From CAVZXS01 sp963779325 (GTDB taxonomy: Bacteria > Bacteroidota > Bacteroidia > Chitinophagales > Chitinophagaceae), in assembly GCA_963779325.1 (NCBI GenBank), contig CAVZXS010000002.1, positions 62,001 to 126,000 on the forward strand: a DNA stretch of 64,000 bases. The letters run 5' to 3'. The translations under genes and the position numbers were made by a program. Positions 47,037-55,136 of the stretch are shown in pieces. How positions within the stretch are numbered: position 1 is the stretch's first letter; each line of letters starts with the position of its first letter. The notes beneath the pieces are model-generated. The model searched no databases. It was not told the origin of the DNA and was given only the letters and a program-made list of their open reading frames with translations.

Positions 47037-47880
47037 ATTTTATACAATTCGCCGCACAAGCTATTATTTCCGCATCGGGATTTTGTAATTGCGCATAGGA
47101 AATTCGTTCTATCTTTTCTTTCGCAGTGTATAAAATAACCCAGTCATCCTGCAGTACGGCTCTTGCTTTTATTTCTACGGGTTCGGCCACAAAATTCTTA
47201 ACAGCTTCATTCATTTTTTTACCGTTGGACCCGACGATTAAATAATAATTGTTTTCACCTTTTTCATTCTGCACTTTTAGTACCGGCGGAACACCTCCCA
47301 AAATACATCGGATGGCGCAGTCTTTATGCACTTTTCCTTCGCCGGGTTTCATTACGCCAAAAAAGCATTTGGGGTCAACGATCTCGCCGCGAATAGAGAC
47401 CAATCCTAAATCTTTCTTGAACGGAAGGATTTTCGAACTGTCTGCCGGGTTATTATTTATACTTATAATCGGATTATCATTTTTGTCTATTTGCATCAAT
47501 GTTTTCCCGTCGCTGTACAGTAAAGTTCCTTTCAGGGTCAGCTCCTTTTTATTCAGTGAAATAGTATTTGCTTTTTCATAATCAAGCAACGCGGTTTCAG
47601 CGCCGTGCTTACCATATCCAACTAAAGGAACGGCAATATATCCTCCCTTGCCGTCACTTATTTTAAGCATCGGCACGGGTTCATTAAAGTAGGTGCCTTT
47701 TACTTCCGTCAGTTTTCCGAACTCAAAATTCGCTGTAGAAAATTTTTTTTGCGAAGCGGAAAGTAAGTAACCGACTAATAAAGCAACGGGAAAAAGAAAA
47801 AACAAAACCTTTTTCACTTGCTTTGCAAATGAAGCAGGCGCTTTGGGTTGCCAACCGATATACAACTCAGAATTGTTCAT
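47035..47880 (-). CDS. Membrane-anchored protein of unknown function, Rieske cluster
   Basis: 281 residues. One N-terminal membrane segment (~24-44, KVLFFLFPVALLVGYLLSAS). The exported part has a Cys-bearing motif, GEIVDPKCFFGVMKPGEGK followed by HKDCAIRCILGGVPPVL, with three conserved-looking Cys suited to metal or disulfide formation. The family is not recognised by name. It is the last gene of a minus-strand cluster that includes a Rieske/ferric-reductase-like protein 80 bp upstream, so a part in an inner-membrane redox chain is plausible (inference). Confidence 0.75.
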   Translation of the reverse strand: MNNSELYIGWQPKAPASFAKQVKKVLFFLFPVALLVGYLLSASQKKFSTANFEFGKLTEVKGTYFNEPVPMLKISDGKGGYIAVPLVGYGKHGAETALLDYEKANTISLNKKELTLKGTLLYSDGKTLMQIDKNDNPIISINNNPADSSKILPFKKDLGLVSIRGEIVDPKCFFGVMKPGEGKVHKDCAIRCILGGVPPVLKVQNEKGENNYYLIVGSNGKKMNEAVKNFVAEPVEIKARAVLQDDWVILYTAKEKIERISYAQLQNPDAEIIACAANCIK

Positions 47881-47938
47881 TATTAATTATTATTTATTCC
47901 ACAGACTATTCAACTATCATTTTTCAACCGTTTTTTAA

Positions 47939-47976
47939 AATAATCAGTAATTAATAATTATTAATTACTGATTATT
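47939..47976. repeat. 38-bp perfect AT-rich palindrome
   Basis: 18-base arms AATAATCAGTAATTAATA and TATTAATTACTGATTATT around AT. It lies between two genes of the Rieske cluster; the right arm codes for the last residues and stop of the upstream gene. It may act as an mRNA hairpin that sets expression of the downstream gene. Confidence 0.8.
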
Positions 47977-48998
47977 GCACCCGGTCTTTCGGTTCCTTCT
48001 GCAAGGGGTACGGGATTAAGAAACACTTTGTTATTCGTTATTAATAAATCATAGGTACTAACTTTTTCTTTAAACGGCGGCGGCGATTGGCCGTTCTGCG
48101 GTAAATATTGATAGCCATGCCAGGGACAGGTAATACAGCCGTCAATAATTTTACCTTCGCCGAGCGGTCCGCCCTGGTGCTTGCATACATTATGAATGGC
48201 ATAGAGTTTATTCTCATGTTTGTATACAGCTATTCGTTTTTTATCTATACAAAAAATTTTGGCACGGCCTTCTTCAAAATCAGCTACATCGCTTACATAA
48301 GTAAAACCTTCTGTTGCGGAATTGAATTTTTGATTGTCTTTTTTTGCTTCTTTAAACCCGGCAATAAGATGAAGAGTAATTAACCAAGCAGCGCCTAGTG
48401 AAATTAATATTATAAATACGGGATGTGTTTCATACTGAATTACACCAAGCATAGCATGCATCACTATTAATAAATACGCTAAATACACAAACATGTGCAG
48501 CGTCTTCCATACTTTGGGAGAAAGATTATGCAGCCAAAAATCGTGACTGGTAATAGCCATTAGGAACAGAATAATCAATGCAAAAAAACCCAATGCCTGG
48601 AAAGGAAACCCGCTAACGAAAAAGAAATTGGTATTGGATGTAAATACCGAAACAAACGGATTGGTATTGCTTAACCCGTGAAACTGAAAAATACTGAAGC
48701 CACCGTGTACTGCCGCCATAAAAAACATGGTAACACCCAAATGCCGCCTGTTGTATAATAAAGGCAAAAATTTTTTATTAATCCGTACCAGGGGGCCGAT
48801 ACTTAAAATAATGTGCAGCAATAATGTAGCGAGTGTAGAAGAAGAACGTATCAAAATCGTTTCAAAAGTGTAGTCGGGATTGGTGATGGCGGTTATAACA
48901 ATGAACACCGTTAAGTACAGCACACAAAATGCTGCGATAAGCCAATCATATATTTTCTTTTGGCGGTTCCAACCTACTGCTGCGTAACTTATACTCAT
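47961..48998 (-). CDS. Ferric-reductase-like transmembrane protein with C-terminal Rieske [2Fe-2S] domain
   Basis: 345 residues. Six or so membrane segments (~18-215) carry His residues suited to heme b binding (H62, H86, H98, H168, H181), as in ferric-reductase-like domains. The C-terminal Rieske domain (~232-335) has C272-K-H274 and C291-P-W-H294. Electrons could thus pass between membrane hemes and a [2Fe-2S] centre; donor and acceptor are unknown. It lies between the 150-residue protein gene (11 bp upstream) and the 281-residue protein gene (80 bp downstream). Confidence 0.88.
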   Translation of the reverse strand: MSISYAAVGWNRQKKIYDWLIAAFCVLYLTVFIVITAITNPDYTFETILIRSSSTLATLLLHIILSIGPLVRINKKFLPLLYNRRHLGVTMFFMAAVHGGFSIFQFHGLSNTNPFVSVFTSNTNFFFVSGFPFQALGFFALIILFLMAITSHDFWLHNLSPKVWKTLHMFVYLAYLLIVMHAMLGVIQYETHPVFIILISLGAAWLITLHLIAGFKEAKKDNQKFNSATEGFTYVSDVADFEEGRAKIFCIDKKRIAVYKHENKLYAIHNVCKHQGGPLGEGKIIDGCITCPWHGYQYLPQNGQSPPPFKEKVSTYDLLITNNKVFLNPVPLAEGTERPGAIISN

Positions 48999-49009
48999 AT
49001 CCCTAATCC

Positions 49010-49462
49010 CTAAAGCGGGAATTTTAGTGAATCGATAATTTGTTTCTTAATTATATCATATAAAACTATATCGTATTTGCCCGTTGAATCCTTCGAAACA
49101 TTAAAGTAATAAGTCCCCCTTGTCTGAATTCTTCCAATTAATTCGGACTCTTCTAAAGCCCCTCCTTTGGCCGGGTTTGGGAAGGCCTTATATATTAACG
49201 ACGAAGGCGTTATTGATACTTCTTTATTTATCCATTCTAATTGATATTGCGATTTATCCCGGGTGCTTTTTAAATTAACCGTATAATTTTTCTTATCGAT
49301 TGATTTTACCAGTATCGGTAATGCCGCCGATATTTCGGGTTGTAATAATTTATTGATAGCGGTTTTGGGTACCGCCAACAGGGCAGTAATAATACCTGCA
49401 GGCAACAACAATGCCCATGCTGCCCATATTTGTAAATGTCTTTTTCGTAAACTCTTTGTCAT
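49010..49462 (-). CDS. Small membrane protein of the Rieske cluster
   Basis: 150 residues, one N-terminal membrane segment (~12-31, WAAWALLLPAGIITALLAVP), exported beta-rich remainder (YTVNLKSTRDKSQYQLEWI, IQTRGTYYFNVSKDSTGKYDIVLYD). No family is recognised. Residues ~92-104 (FPNPAKGGALEE) interrupt the sequence between LIYKA and SELIGRIQ and are coded by a repeat element of the AAGCCCCTCC type. It is 11 bp from the next gene, so it is co-transcribed with the Rieske protein. Confidence 0.7.
   Translation of the reverse strand: MTKSLRKRHLQIWAAWALLLPAGIITALLAVPKTAINKLLQPEISAALPILVKSIDKKNYTVNLKSTRDKSQYQLEWINKEVSITPSSLIYKAFPNPAKGGALEESELIGRIQTRGTYYFNVSKDSTGKYDIVLYDIIKKQIIDSLKFPL
49154..49190. 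repeat. Palindromic element inside the small membrane protein gene
   Basis: TAAAGCCCCTCC ... GGGAAGGCCTTA, the outer arms being complementary with mismatches. It is alike in layout to 54481-54517, which is also inside a reading frame. Confidence 0.65.
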
Positions 49463-49505
49463 AGCTTCATCGCTGAGAAAATGAAGGTGCAGGGGTTTTG
49501 CAGAG

Positions 49506-49742
49506 TTACTCTGCGTTAACTCTTTTACTCATTTTCTCTGCGTTTAAATTTTTTATCCATTTAACTGATAGTAACGGCCAAAAAACTATTACCCCCGGAA
49601 TAATAATTATATAAAAACCAATACTGCCACCGTGTGCGCCTTTATCCACTTTTTTAATTCCCCTTAATAAAAAAGGAAGCACAAACACCACGCCTGCCAG
49701 CAGGTAAATAAGCGCTGTAAATAAAATGATTGACACTATCAC
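49506..49742 (-). CDS. Small two-pass membrane protein
   Basis: 78 residues with two hydrophobic segments (~4-26 and ~43-62; IGFYIIIIPGVIVFWPLL). No family is recognised by name. It is the first gene of the minus-strand Rieske cluster, 43 bp before the next gene, with a repeat-like stretch (GCAGAGTTACTCTGC, 49500-49514) at its end. Possibly an accessory subunit of the membrane redox complex (inference). Confidence 0.65.
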   Translation of the reverse strand: MIVSIILFTALIYLLAGVVFVLPFLLRGIKKVDKGAHGGSIGFYIIIIPGVIVFWPLLSVKWIKNLNAEKMSKRVNAE

Positions 49743-49832
49743 CCGGTTAAATATTTATACAAAGGGACTAAATAATTCATATTGGTACTGTCGCTTGGCT
49801 TACGTTATGCTATAAAATGCCGCTTAAGATTT

Positions 49833-51479
49833 TCACACAACCAGCACACTGTTCCACCCGTTAAAGGCATCAGGTTCTCGCTGCGGATTTGCCGCATCTT
49901 CCATCCAGGTTTTTTCATCTATAAAAAACTTGTATTTGTAATTCCCCGCCGTCAACATGGGTATTTCAATTTTCCATATTCCGTTGCTGCCCGGTTCCAG
50001 CAGCAATACATCCGGCGCCCAGTTGTTAAACGTACCGGCCAATGAAATTTGATTAGCACAATCATTTTCTATAAAAAACTGAATTGTATTTTTTTGTTTG
50101 TTAATATAGGGCGAGGCGGGCGGTTTTTCAACAAGCTCTTTTTTTATAATTTGTAAAACTGCTTTGCGCGGACGTATATAACCAAAGCCTTGTTTTTCTG
50201 CGGGCAAATTAGGAAGCCGCTTGGCCGTAGTAAATAATATACGACGAATAGTTGCGGGGTCAATCGCAGGATTTGCCTGCAACATTTGCGCTATTACACT
50301 GCTTACAATGGGCGCTGCAAATGATGTCCCGTCTACATGCATATAATTAGCCGAGAAAAACTTTGTTTGCTGAATGCGTTCCGCTAACAAGTTTTTTATA
50401 TATGTCATGTCATTTGATCTTCCATCTTCAATGGTAAACTGAATCTTGTCGAAAAGTTCTTTACCTTCTGAGATTAATAATTTATCACTCATCGATACAG
50501 CTTTATTCAATGCCTCCGCTTCTTCTTTTTCTTTGGTGCCCGGCAATATGGGAGCCGCAATCCAAATAGCGTTAGCAACCAGTTCGGGTTTATACAAACC
50601 GTCTGTTGTAGCTCCGTAAGAAGAATGATAAGCCAGCAACTCCGTATCGAGATAGTTATTATCATCAATACCGCCTACACTGATTATATTTTTTGCATTG
50701 GCGGGCGGTTTAATAGCAGCCTGTTCATCATTACCTACGGCTGCTACAATTGTTAAACCTGCGGCTATTAATTGTTCGGCCAACAGGTCAATTGCTGAAT
50801 GATGATAACTTACTGCTTCATCGCCACCCAAGCTCAAGTTTACAATTTTTATATCATAATCCCGGTGATGCTGTAAAACCCATTGCAATGCGTTTACAAT
50901 ATTTTCAGATGTGATTTTGTTTTCATCGTTCTGCACTTTTAGTAATACCAATTCAGCATCGGATGCAATGCCTTTGTACAAACCGCTACTGCTGTAACCA
51001 TCACCTGCACATACTACACTTGTCATGGTGCCGTGCCAGGCCGACGGGCGGGGTTGCATAAAATATTCTTCCTCCCGTAACGGCTCAGTAATATCAATAA
51101 TTTTCTTAACTCTGTTTTTTAGTTTAATTAAATCATCATGCAGGTAAAAGCCGCTGTCGATAAAACAAATGGTAACACCCTTGCCGGTAAATCGTACATC
51201 TGCATCAAGACGTAAAGGCGTAGGAAGAATAACAAAATCATCGGCGCTTTTTACAGGAAAATGAGGCCCTACTTCGGGCAACATGCGTTGCCCCATTACA
51301 ATTTGTGTATGGTAATAATCTGCACAGCGGCTGCAGGCGCCGTCGTTTTCCGCCCATTCGGGGTATTCTTGTTTGATTCGCTCAATCACCTGCCGCTCAC
51401 TATCTATATGAAAACGATAGATCAGTTTCTCTACGTTTTCATTGCACAAGGGACAAACTATGGTTGCTGCGGTTTGCAT
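49833..51479 (-). CDS. Zinc-ribbon/subtilisin-like protease/CBM48-type fusion
   Basis: 548 residues from ATG 51479; an in-frame ATG 75 bp upstream lacks support. Residues 9-52 hold two CxxC pairs (C9, C12, C49, C52), a likely zinc ribbon. The S8 peptidase domain (~95-445) has the triad D108 (FIDSG), H149 (HGT) and S386 (GTSFAAP), with oxyanion N250. The last ~85 residues are a glycogen-binding CBM48/AMPK-type domain (ISLAGTFNNWAPD, WKIEIPMLTAGNYKYKFFID). No signal peptide is seen, so the protein is probably cytosolic. The combination is unusual. It is followed by the peroxiredoxin gene upstream on the same strand. Confidence 0.85.
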   Translation of the reverse strand: MQTAATIVCPLCNENVEKLIYRFHIDSERQVIERIKQEYPEWAENDGACSRCADYYHTQIVMGQRMLPEVGPHFPVKSADDFVILPTPLRLDADVRFTGKGVTICFIDSGFYLHDDLIKLKNRVKKIIDITEPLREEEYFMQPRPSAWHGTMTSVVCAGDGYSSSGLYKGIASDAELVLLKVQNDENKITSENIVNALQWVLQHHRDYDIKIVNLSLGGDEAVSYHHSAIDLLAEQLIAAGLTIVAAVGNDEQAAIKPPANAKNIISVGGIDDNNYLDTELLAYHSSYGATTDGLYKPELVANAIWIAAPILPGTKEKEEAEALNKAVSMSDKLLISEGKELFDKIQFTIEDGRSNDMTYIKNLLAERIQQTKFFSANYMHVDGTSFAAPIVSSVIAQMLQANPAIDPATIRRILFTTAKRLPNLPAEKQGFGYIRPRKAVLQIIKKELVEKPPASPYINKQKNTIQFFIENDCANQISLAGTFNNWAPDVLLLEPGSNGIWKIEIPMLTAGNYKYKFFIDEKTWMEDAANPQREPDAFNGWNSVLVV

Positions 51480-51591
51480 TGCCCTGCGAAGTAATAGTGA
51501 AATAAAAATAATCAGTGTCGGCAGGTTAACAGAATGGCAAAAAAATGCCGGCATTTGCTGCCGGCACTTTTAACTGATGCTTAAAAAAATT

Positions 51592-52176
51592 TTACAAATG
51601 CTCCAGGATTTCAGCTACGGAAGTTCTTTTGGAATAATCCGTATCAAAATGGCGGAATATAATTTTTCCTTCTTTACTTATAATATATAACGCCGGTACG
51701 GGCAAATTAGCGCCGTTAGTTCCGTTGGCTTGGGTAAAATCAATACCATAACCTTTGTATTTCTCAACAGTTGGGGCATCTACTGCAAAAGCTACGTCAT
51801 AACTTTTCATAATCTTCAAACCGTCATCGTATAAAATAGGGTAGGAGGCTTTTGTTTTTTTAACTGTCTTGTCAATATTCTCGGGCTTTTCCGGCGTAAC
51901 GGTAATTAAACTTGCTCCTTTACCGGTAATCAGCGAAAGCGAGTCTTCTAATTTTTTTAATTGCTTATTGCAATAAGGACACCATTGTCCGCGATAAAAC
52001 ACCAGCACAACAGCGCCTTTCTTTAATTGATCGCTCAGCGAAACATTTTTTCCGCTTTGATCTTTTGCTGTAAAGGCGGGCGCATCGTCATTTACCTGTA
52101 ATCCTTTGGGTCCTTCTTGTGCAATGATAAACTTGGCGGCAAATAATATGGTCAGCAATAAAAAACACTTTTTCAT
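51592..52176 (-). CDS. Exported peroxiredoxin-like (AhpC/TSA) protein
   Basis: 194 residues with a signal peptide (LLLTILFAAKFIIAQ). Thioredoxin fold with the active site WCPYC (C66, C69) in VFYRGQWCPYCNKQL, and DDAPAFTAKDQSGKNVSLSD before it. It would reduce peroxides or disulfides in the periplasm. TACTTTTG (52198-52191, minus strand) just before the start resembles a -7 element, but no -33 match was found. Its gene lies between the protease-fusion gene and the VOC gene, all on the minus strand but with about 100-bp gaps, so they may be separate transcripts. Confidence 0.85.
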   Translation of the reverse strand: MKKCFLLLTILFAAKFIIAQEGPKGLQVNDDAPAFTAKDQSGKNVSLSDQLKKGAVVLVFYRGQWCPYCNKQLKKLEDSLSLITGKGASLITVTPEKPENIDKTVKKTKASYPILYDDGLKIMKSYDVAFAVDAPTVEKYKGYGIDFTQANGTNGANLPVPALYIISKEGKIIFRHFDTDYSKRTSVAEILEHL

Positions 52177-52274
52177 AATTTTAATTTTGCCAAAAGTATT
52201 TTATTAAGAAATAGATTCTTGTCACGATACTGACATTGAGATTTAGTACATTAAATGATATCTTTTTTACCTTT

Positions 52275-53282
52275 TTACTTTTTGCTTTCCGTAACCAGCA
52301 TGGCATGCCCGTCGGGGTCTTTTACAATAAATGATTTAGTGTGAAAGCCCCTCTCGTTAAAGTGTACCAATTTTTTTGAAACAAATGAGTAATTGGCGGC
52401 TTTCAGTTTGTTGTACAAGGCTTCCGCATCATCAGTAACCAACTTCGTATGCCAAAACCAAATATCATCGGCTCTTGTGTCTTCGGGATATTTTTTACCG
52501 GGGCCGGGTACTATATATTGTAAAAATTCTATCCCCGGTCCGCCGGCTGCACGATAACCGGTAATATGCAGGCTTGCGCCTTCTACATTATTTAAGTGTT
52601 CCTGCTCCGGCCCTTTGTTCCAACTGTCACCTTTACGTTCTATGCCTAATAAATCTGCATAAAATTGATGACTGTTCTCCGTACTGCTTACACCAATAGC
52701 GGTATGGTCGATGCCTAAAAATACCTTTCCGTTTGGCTGTTGCCATTTGTCCTGCCCTTTTCCTTTGGGGAAATAAATCAATTCCAAGTTATGATTATCG
52801 GGATCATGAAAGTAAAATGCTTTGATGCCTTCCGCAGCGGGAATCGATTTGGGTAATGTTTGCGGCGCGGTAGATACAAACTCCGCATTATATTTTTTTA
52901 CCTGCTGATAGGCTTTGTCCATATCGCTTACTACAATAGCGATATGCTGAAAAAACAAATCATTGCTGCCCTGATCTTCGGGAATACTTCTGCCGCCGGT
53001 GGTTAGATAGTCCGTCAGTTCAATGAACTCATCGCCCAATTGCAAACGCACCGTGCGAATGTGTAAGCCAAAAACGCCGGTAAGTTTTTCGTAAGGCTCG
53101 CCTGTCATTTCGCTATCGCTTACTTTTTTAAATCCCAATACTTCGGTATAAAATTTTACCGAACGGTCCATTTCTTTTACAGTAATACCGATGGCGTCTA
53201 CTTTTGTTATTTGTGCAAAAGCAAAAAAATTAGTAAGTACAATTGTGAGAGTAAGCAGTATAAATCTTGTCCGTTGTTTCAT
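52275..53282 (-). CDS. Exported two-domain VOC (glyoxalase/dioxygenase-fold) protein
   Basis: 335 residues from ATG 53282, which starts a signal peptide (FILLTLTIVLTNFFAFAQ); the longer open frame to 53381 has no support. Two VOC repeats: ~30-180 (IGITVKEMDRSVKFYTEVLGFKKV...FYFHDPDNHNLELIYFP) and ~190-335 (IDHTAIGVSSTENSHQFYADLLG...FIVKDPDGHAMLVTE). His and Glu residues at the usual metal positions are present. The substrate is unknown; an exported VOC protein is less common than cytosolic ones. Confidence 0.83.
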   Translation of the reverse strand: MKQRTRFILLTLTIVLTNFFAFAQITKVDAIGITVKEMDRSVKFYTEVLGFKKVSDSEMTGEPYEKLTGVFGLHIRTVRLQLGDEFIELTDYLTTGGRSIPEDQGSNDLFFQHIAIVVSDMDKAYQQVKKYNAEFVSTAPQTLPKSIPAAEGIKAFYFHDPDNHNLELIYFPKGKGQDKWQQPNGKVFLGIDHTAIGVSSTENSHQFYADLLGIERKGDSWNKGPEQEHLNNVEGASLHITGYRAAGGPGIEFLQYIVPGPGKKYPEDTRADDIWFWHTKLVTDDAEALYNKLKAANYSFVSKKLVHFNERGFHTKSFIVKDPDGHAMLVTESKK

Positions 53283-53440
53283 AATTTTTTTATTTAAAAA
53301 TATTTTATATGGGTGTAGTAGTGTATCGATATTGCCGAATAGAATTATTGTAGTACAAGAAAGCCCCGATGCAGCACACAAATCTTACTCGGGGTCTTCG
53401 ATGACACAACAAAAGCTTAATAGTAGCAATGCAGTTTGCT

Positions 53441-54250
53441 TCATAATATTTCTTTTCTCCTTTCTCTCATTTTTGATTTATTTTTTTCACGAATGTTGTT
53501 GCAGCAAAGAAAAAATTCAGCTGCACTTAACATGCCTGCAAAAGGTATCAGCAAATAAATCCAGAATGCCGTCCATATATCCGCAGGTGATGCGCTTGCA
53601 AAACTTCGTGCGGGATTCATTCCGAAACCCGAAATAGGCCCTGCCACAATAACCCAGGTACAAACCAAGCAAGCGGCAAACAGTCGCGTATATTTTTTCA
53701 GTTTATCGTGATGAGATGTAAATAATACCATTGTCATGGTGATAAACGCTATTGCAAATTCTGTTACGAGAGCAGCGGTAGTACCAAATTTACCGGGTAC
53801 TGTTGCTGCCGAATTTACAGGCGGCGCTGTCAATAAATCTCCCATCAATAATTGCATCAGGTAAACGGCCATTGTTCCGCCGATGAATTGGGCAATGATA
53901 AAGAACATCGCATCGTAGGGGCACATTTTTCCCAAACGCAAAAAAGTAATGGTGACAGCGGGATTGATTTGTGAACCGGATGGAGCTGTAAACGGTGAGT
54001 AAAAAATAAATAATGCCGTGGCACCCATTGCCAAACCCATCAAAAGGTTTCTTGCCGTATCATTAGACAGTGATGCGTGCCAAGAGCTATTTTCTGAAAA
54101 TAACATAGCGCCGAAAAAACAAGCAGAGATCATGAATATGGCAAGGCCCAGTGCTTCCTGCAAATAATGCTTCCGGTTTTTTTTAAAAGAAGTTTTTATT
54201 TGCTTCATTCCGCTTTTGCCGCTAAATACACGTATGGGCATTACTCTCAT
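53441..54250 (-). CDS. MIP-family channel (aquaporin)
   Basis: 269 residues with six membrane segments. The two pore motifs are N96-P97-A98 (SQINPAVTI) and N212-P213-A214 followed by Arg215 (GFGMNPARSF), as in aquaporins. Water or small neutral solutes would pass. The N-terminus could start at Met1 or at Met15. The C-terminal stretch after KEFL is charged. The gene is followed by a weak hairpin and preceded by DUF1622 49 bp upstream, which could place both in one transcript. Confidence 0.87.
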   Translation of the reverse strand: MRVMPIRVFSGKSGMKQIKTSFKKNRKHYLQEALGLAIFMISACFFGAMLFSENSSWHASLSNDTARNLLMGLAMGATALFIFYSPFTAPSGSQINPAVTITFLRLGKMCPYDAMFFIIAQFIGGTMAVYLMQLLMGDLLTAPPVNSAATVPGKFGTTAALVTEFAIAFITMTMVLFTSHHDKLKKYTRLFAACLVCTWVIVAGPISGFGMNPARSFASASPADIWTAFWIYLLIPFAGMLSAAEFFLCCNNIREKNKSKMRERRKEIL

Positions 54251-54299
54251 AATGCAAAGAGAAGTTGAAAATCAAAAATGCACTGTCTCGTAATTGACT

Positions 54300-54653
54300 T
54301 TATGCAATTGATTTTATTTCTTTTAATTCTTTAGCTAAGAAATAATTCAGCGCTGTTCTTAACACGGCAATGGCTGCTAACTTGCCGATATCATCCCAAC
54401 TCGGCGCTACGGCGGTAGCCAATACATCGGCCCCCAATAATATTTCTAAGGAGACGGCAACCGCACTGCCGAATGTTACTCTAAGCCCCTCCAAACCTCC
54501 CCGAAGGGGAGGCTTAGTGAAAACTATACTTTGTGATTCAAAATTGAAATACCGGTATAGTAATTTTAATACTGCGACACCAATTATAGTAGCTGAAATT
54601 ATTTCCAACGAATGGCTGATATAAATGGTTATCGTTTTTGCTATTTCTTCCAT
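54300..54653 (-). CDS. DUF1622 membrane protein
   Basis: 117 residues, three membrane segments expected. Segments fit DUF1622: HSLEIISATIIGVAVLKLLY, SAVAVSLEILLGADVLATAVAPSWDDIGKLAAIAVLRTALNYFL. Function is unknown. Residues ~43-58 (FTKPPLRGGLEGLRVT) form an insertion in the loop before the second segment, coded by the palindromic element at 54481-54517, in frame. It lies upstream of the aquaporin gene and downstream of a tandem repeat array. Confidence 0.8.
   Translation of the reverse strand: MEEIAKTITIYISHSLEIISATIIGVAVLKLLYRYFNFESQSIVFTKPPLRGGLEGLRVTFGSAVAVSLEILLGADVLATAVAPSWDDIGKLAAIAVLRTALNYFLAKELKEIKSIA
54481..54517. repeat. Palindromic element inside the DUF1622 gene
   Basis: CTAAGCC (54481-54487) and GGCTTAG (54511-54517) form the outer stem; CCTCCCC (54496-54502), GAA, GGGGAGG (54506-54512) form the inner stem. 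It is the cleanest member of the AAGCCCCTCC family here and keeps the reading frame open. Confidence 0.8.
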
Positions 54654-55136
54654 GGGTAAATTATTGGAAACAATTTTTTAATTTTTTGCACGCTGAGATG
54701 CAGGGGCCGCAGAGAAAAATATTTTTTGTTAATCTCTGTTTGCTCTGCACCGTTCTGCGGCTACGCCGGTTATAACAGGCCGGCTGTTTCAAAATAATTT
54801 TTGCAAGCTGAGATGCAGGGGTCGCAGAGAAAAATATTGTTTGCTAATCTCTGTTTGCTCTGCATCGTTCTGCGGCTACGCCGGTTATGACAGGCTAACT
54901 GTTTCAAAATTATTTTTTGCACGCTGAGATGCAGGGGTCGCAAAGAAAAATATTTTTTGTTAATCTCTGTTTGCTCTGCACCGTTCTGCGGCTACGCCGG
55001 TTATAACAGGCCGGCTGTTTCAAAATAAATTTTTGCACGCTGAGATGCAGGGTCAGCAGAGAAAAATATTGTTTGCTAATCTCTGTTTGCTCTGCTCCTC
55101 AGCGTGGAACTTTATCAAATCGTTTTTAATCGACTT
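54654..55136. repeat. Tandem array of a 116-bp repeat (3.7 copies)
   Basis: Copies start near 54681, 54796, 54912 and 55028 with spacing 115-116 bp. Each reads TTTTGCACGCTGAGATGCAGG, then GCAGAGAAAAATATT, AATCTCTGTTTGCTCTGC, and (copies 1-3) TTCTGCGGCTACGCCGGTTAT. Copies 1 and 3 share ATTTTTTGTTAATC; copies 2 and 4 share ATTGTTTGCTAATC, an alternating pattern. Copy 4 ends CTCAGCGTGG, complementary to its own start CACGCTGAG. The 483-bp stretch holds no gene. Confidence 0.85.

Noticed and set aside
53362..53395. Hairpin CCCCGA...TCGGGG as terminator of the aquaporin or VOC genes
   Set aside because: The stem is only six base pairs with a loop of about 19 and only a broken T run; too weak to call.
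54660..55116. CRISPR array
   Set aside because: Repeat units are 116 bp, directly adjacent, without unique spacers, and no cas genes are nearby.
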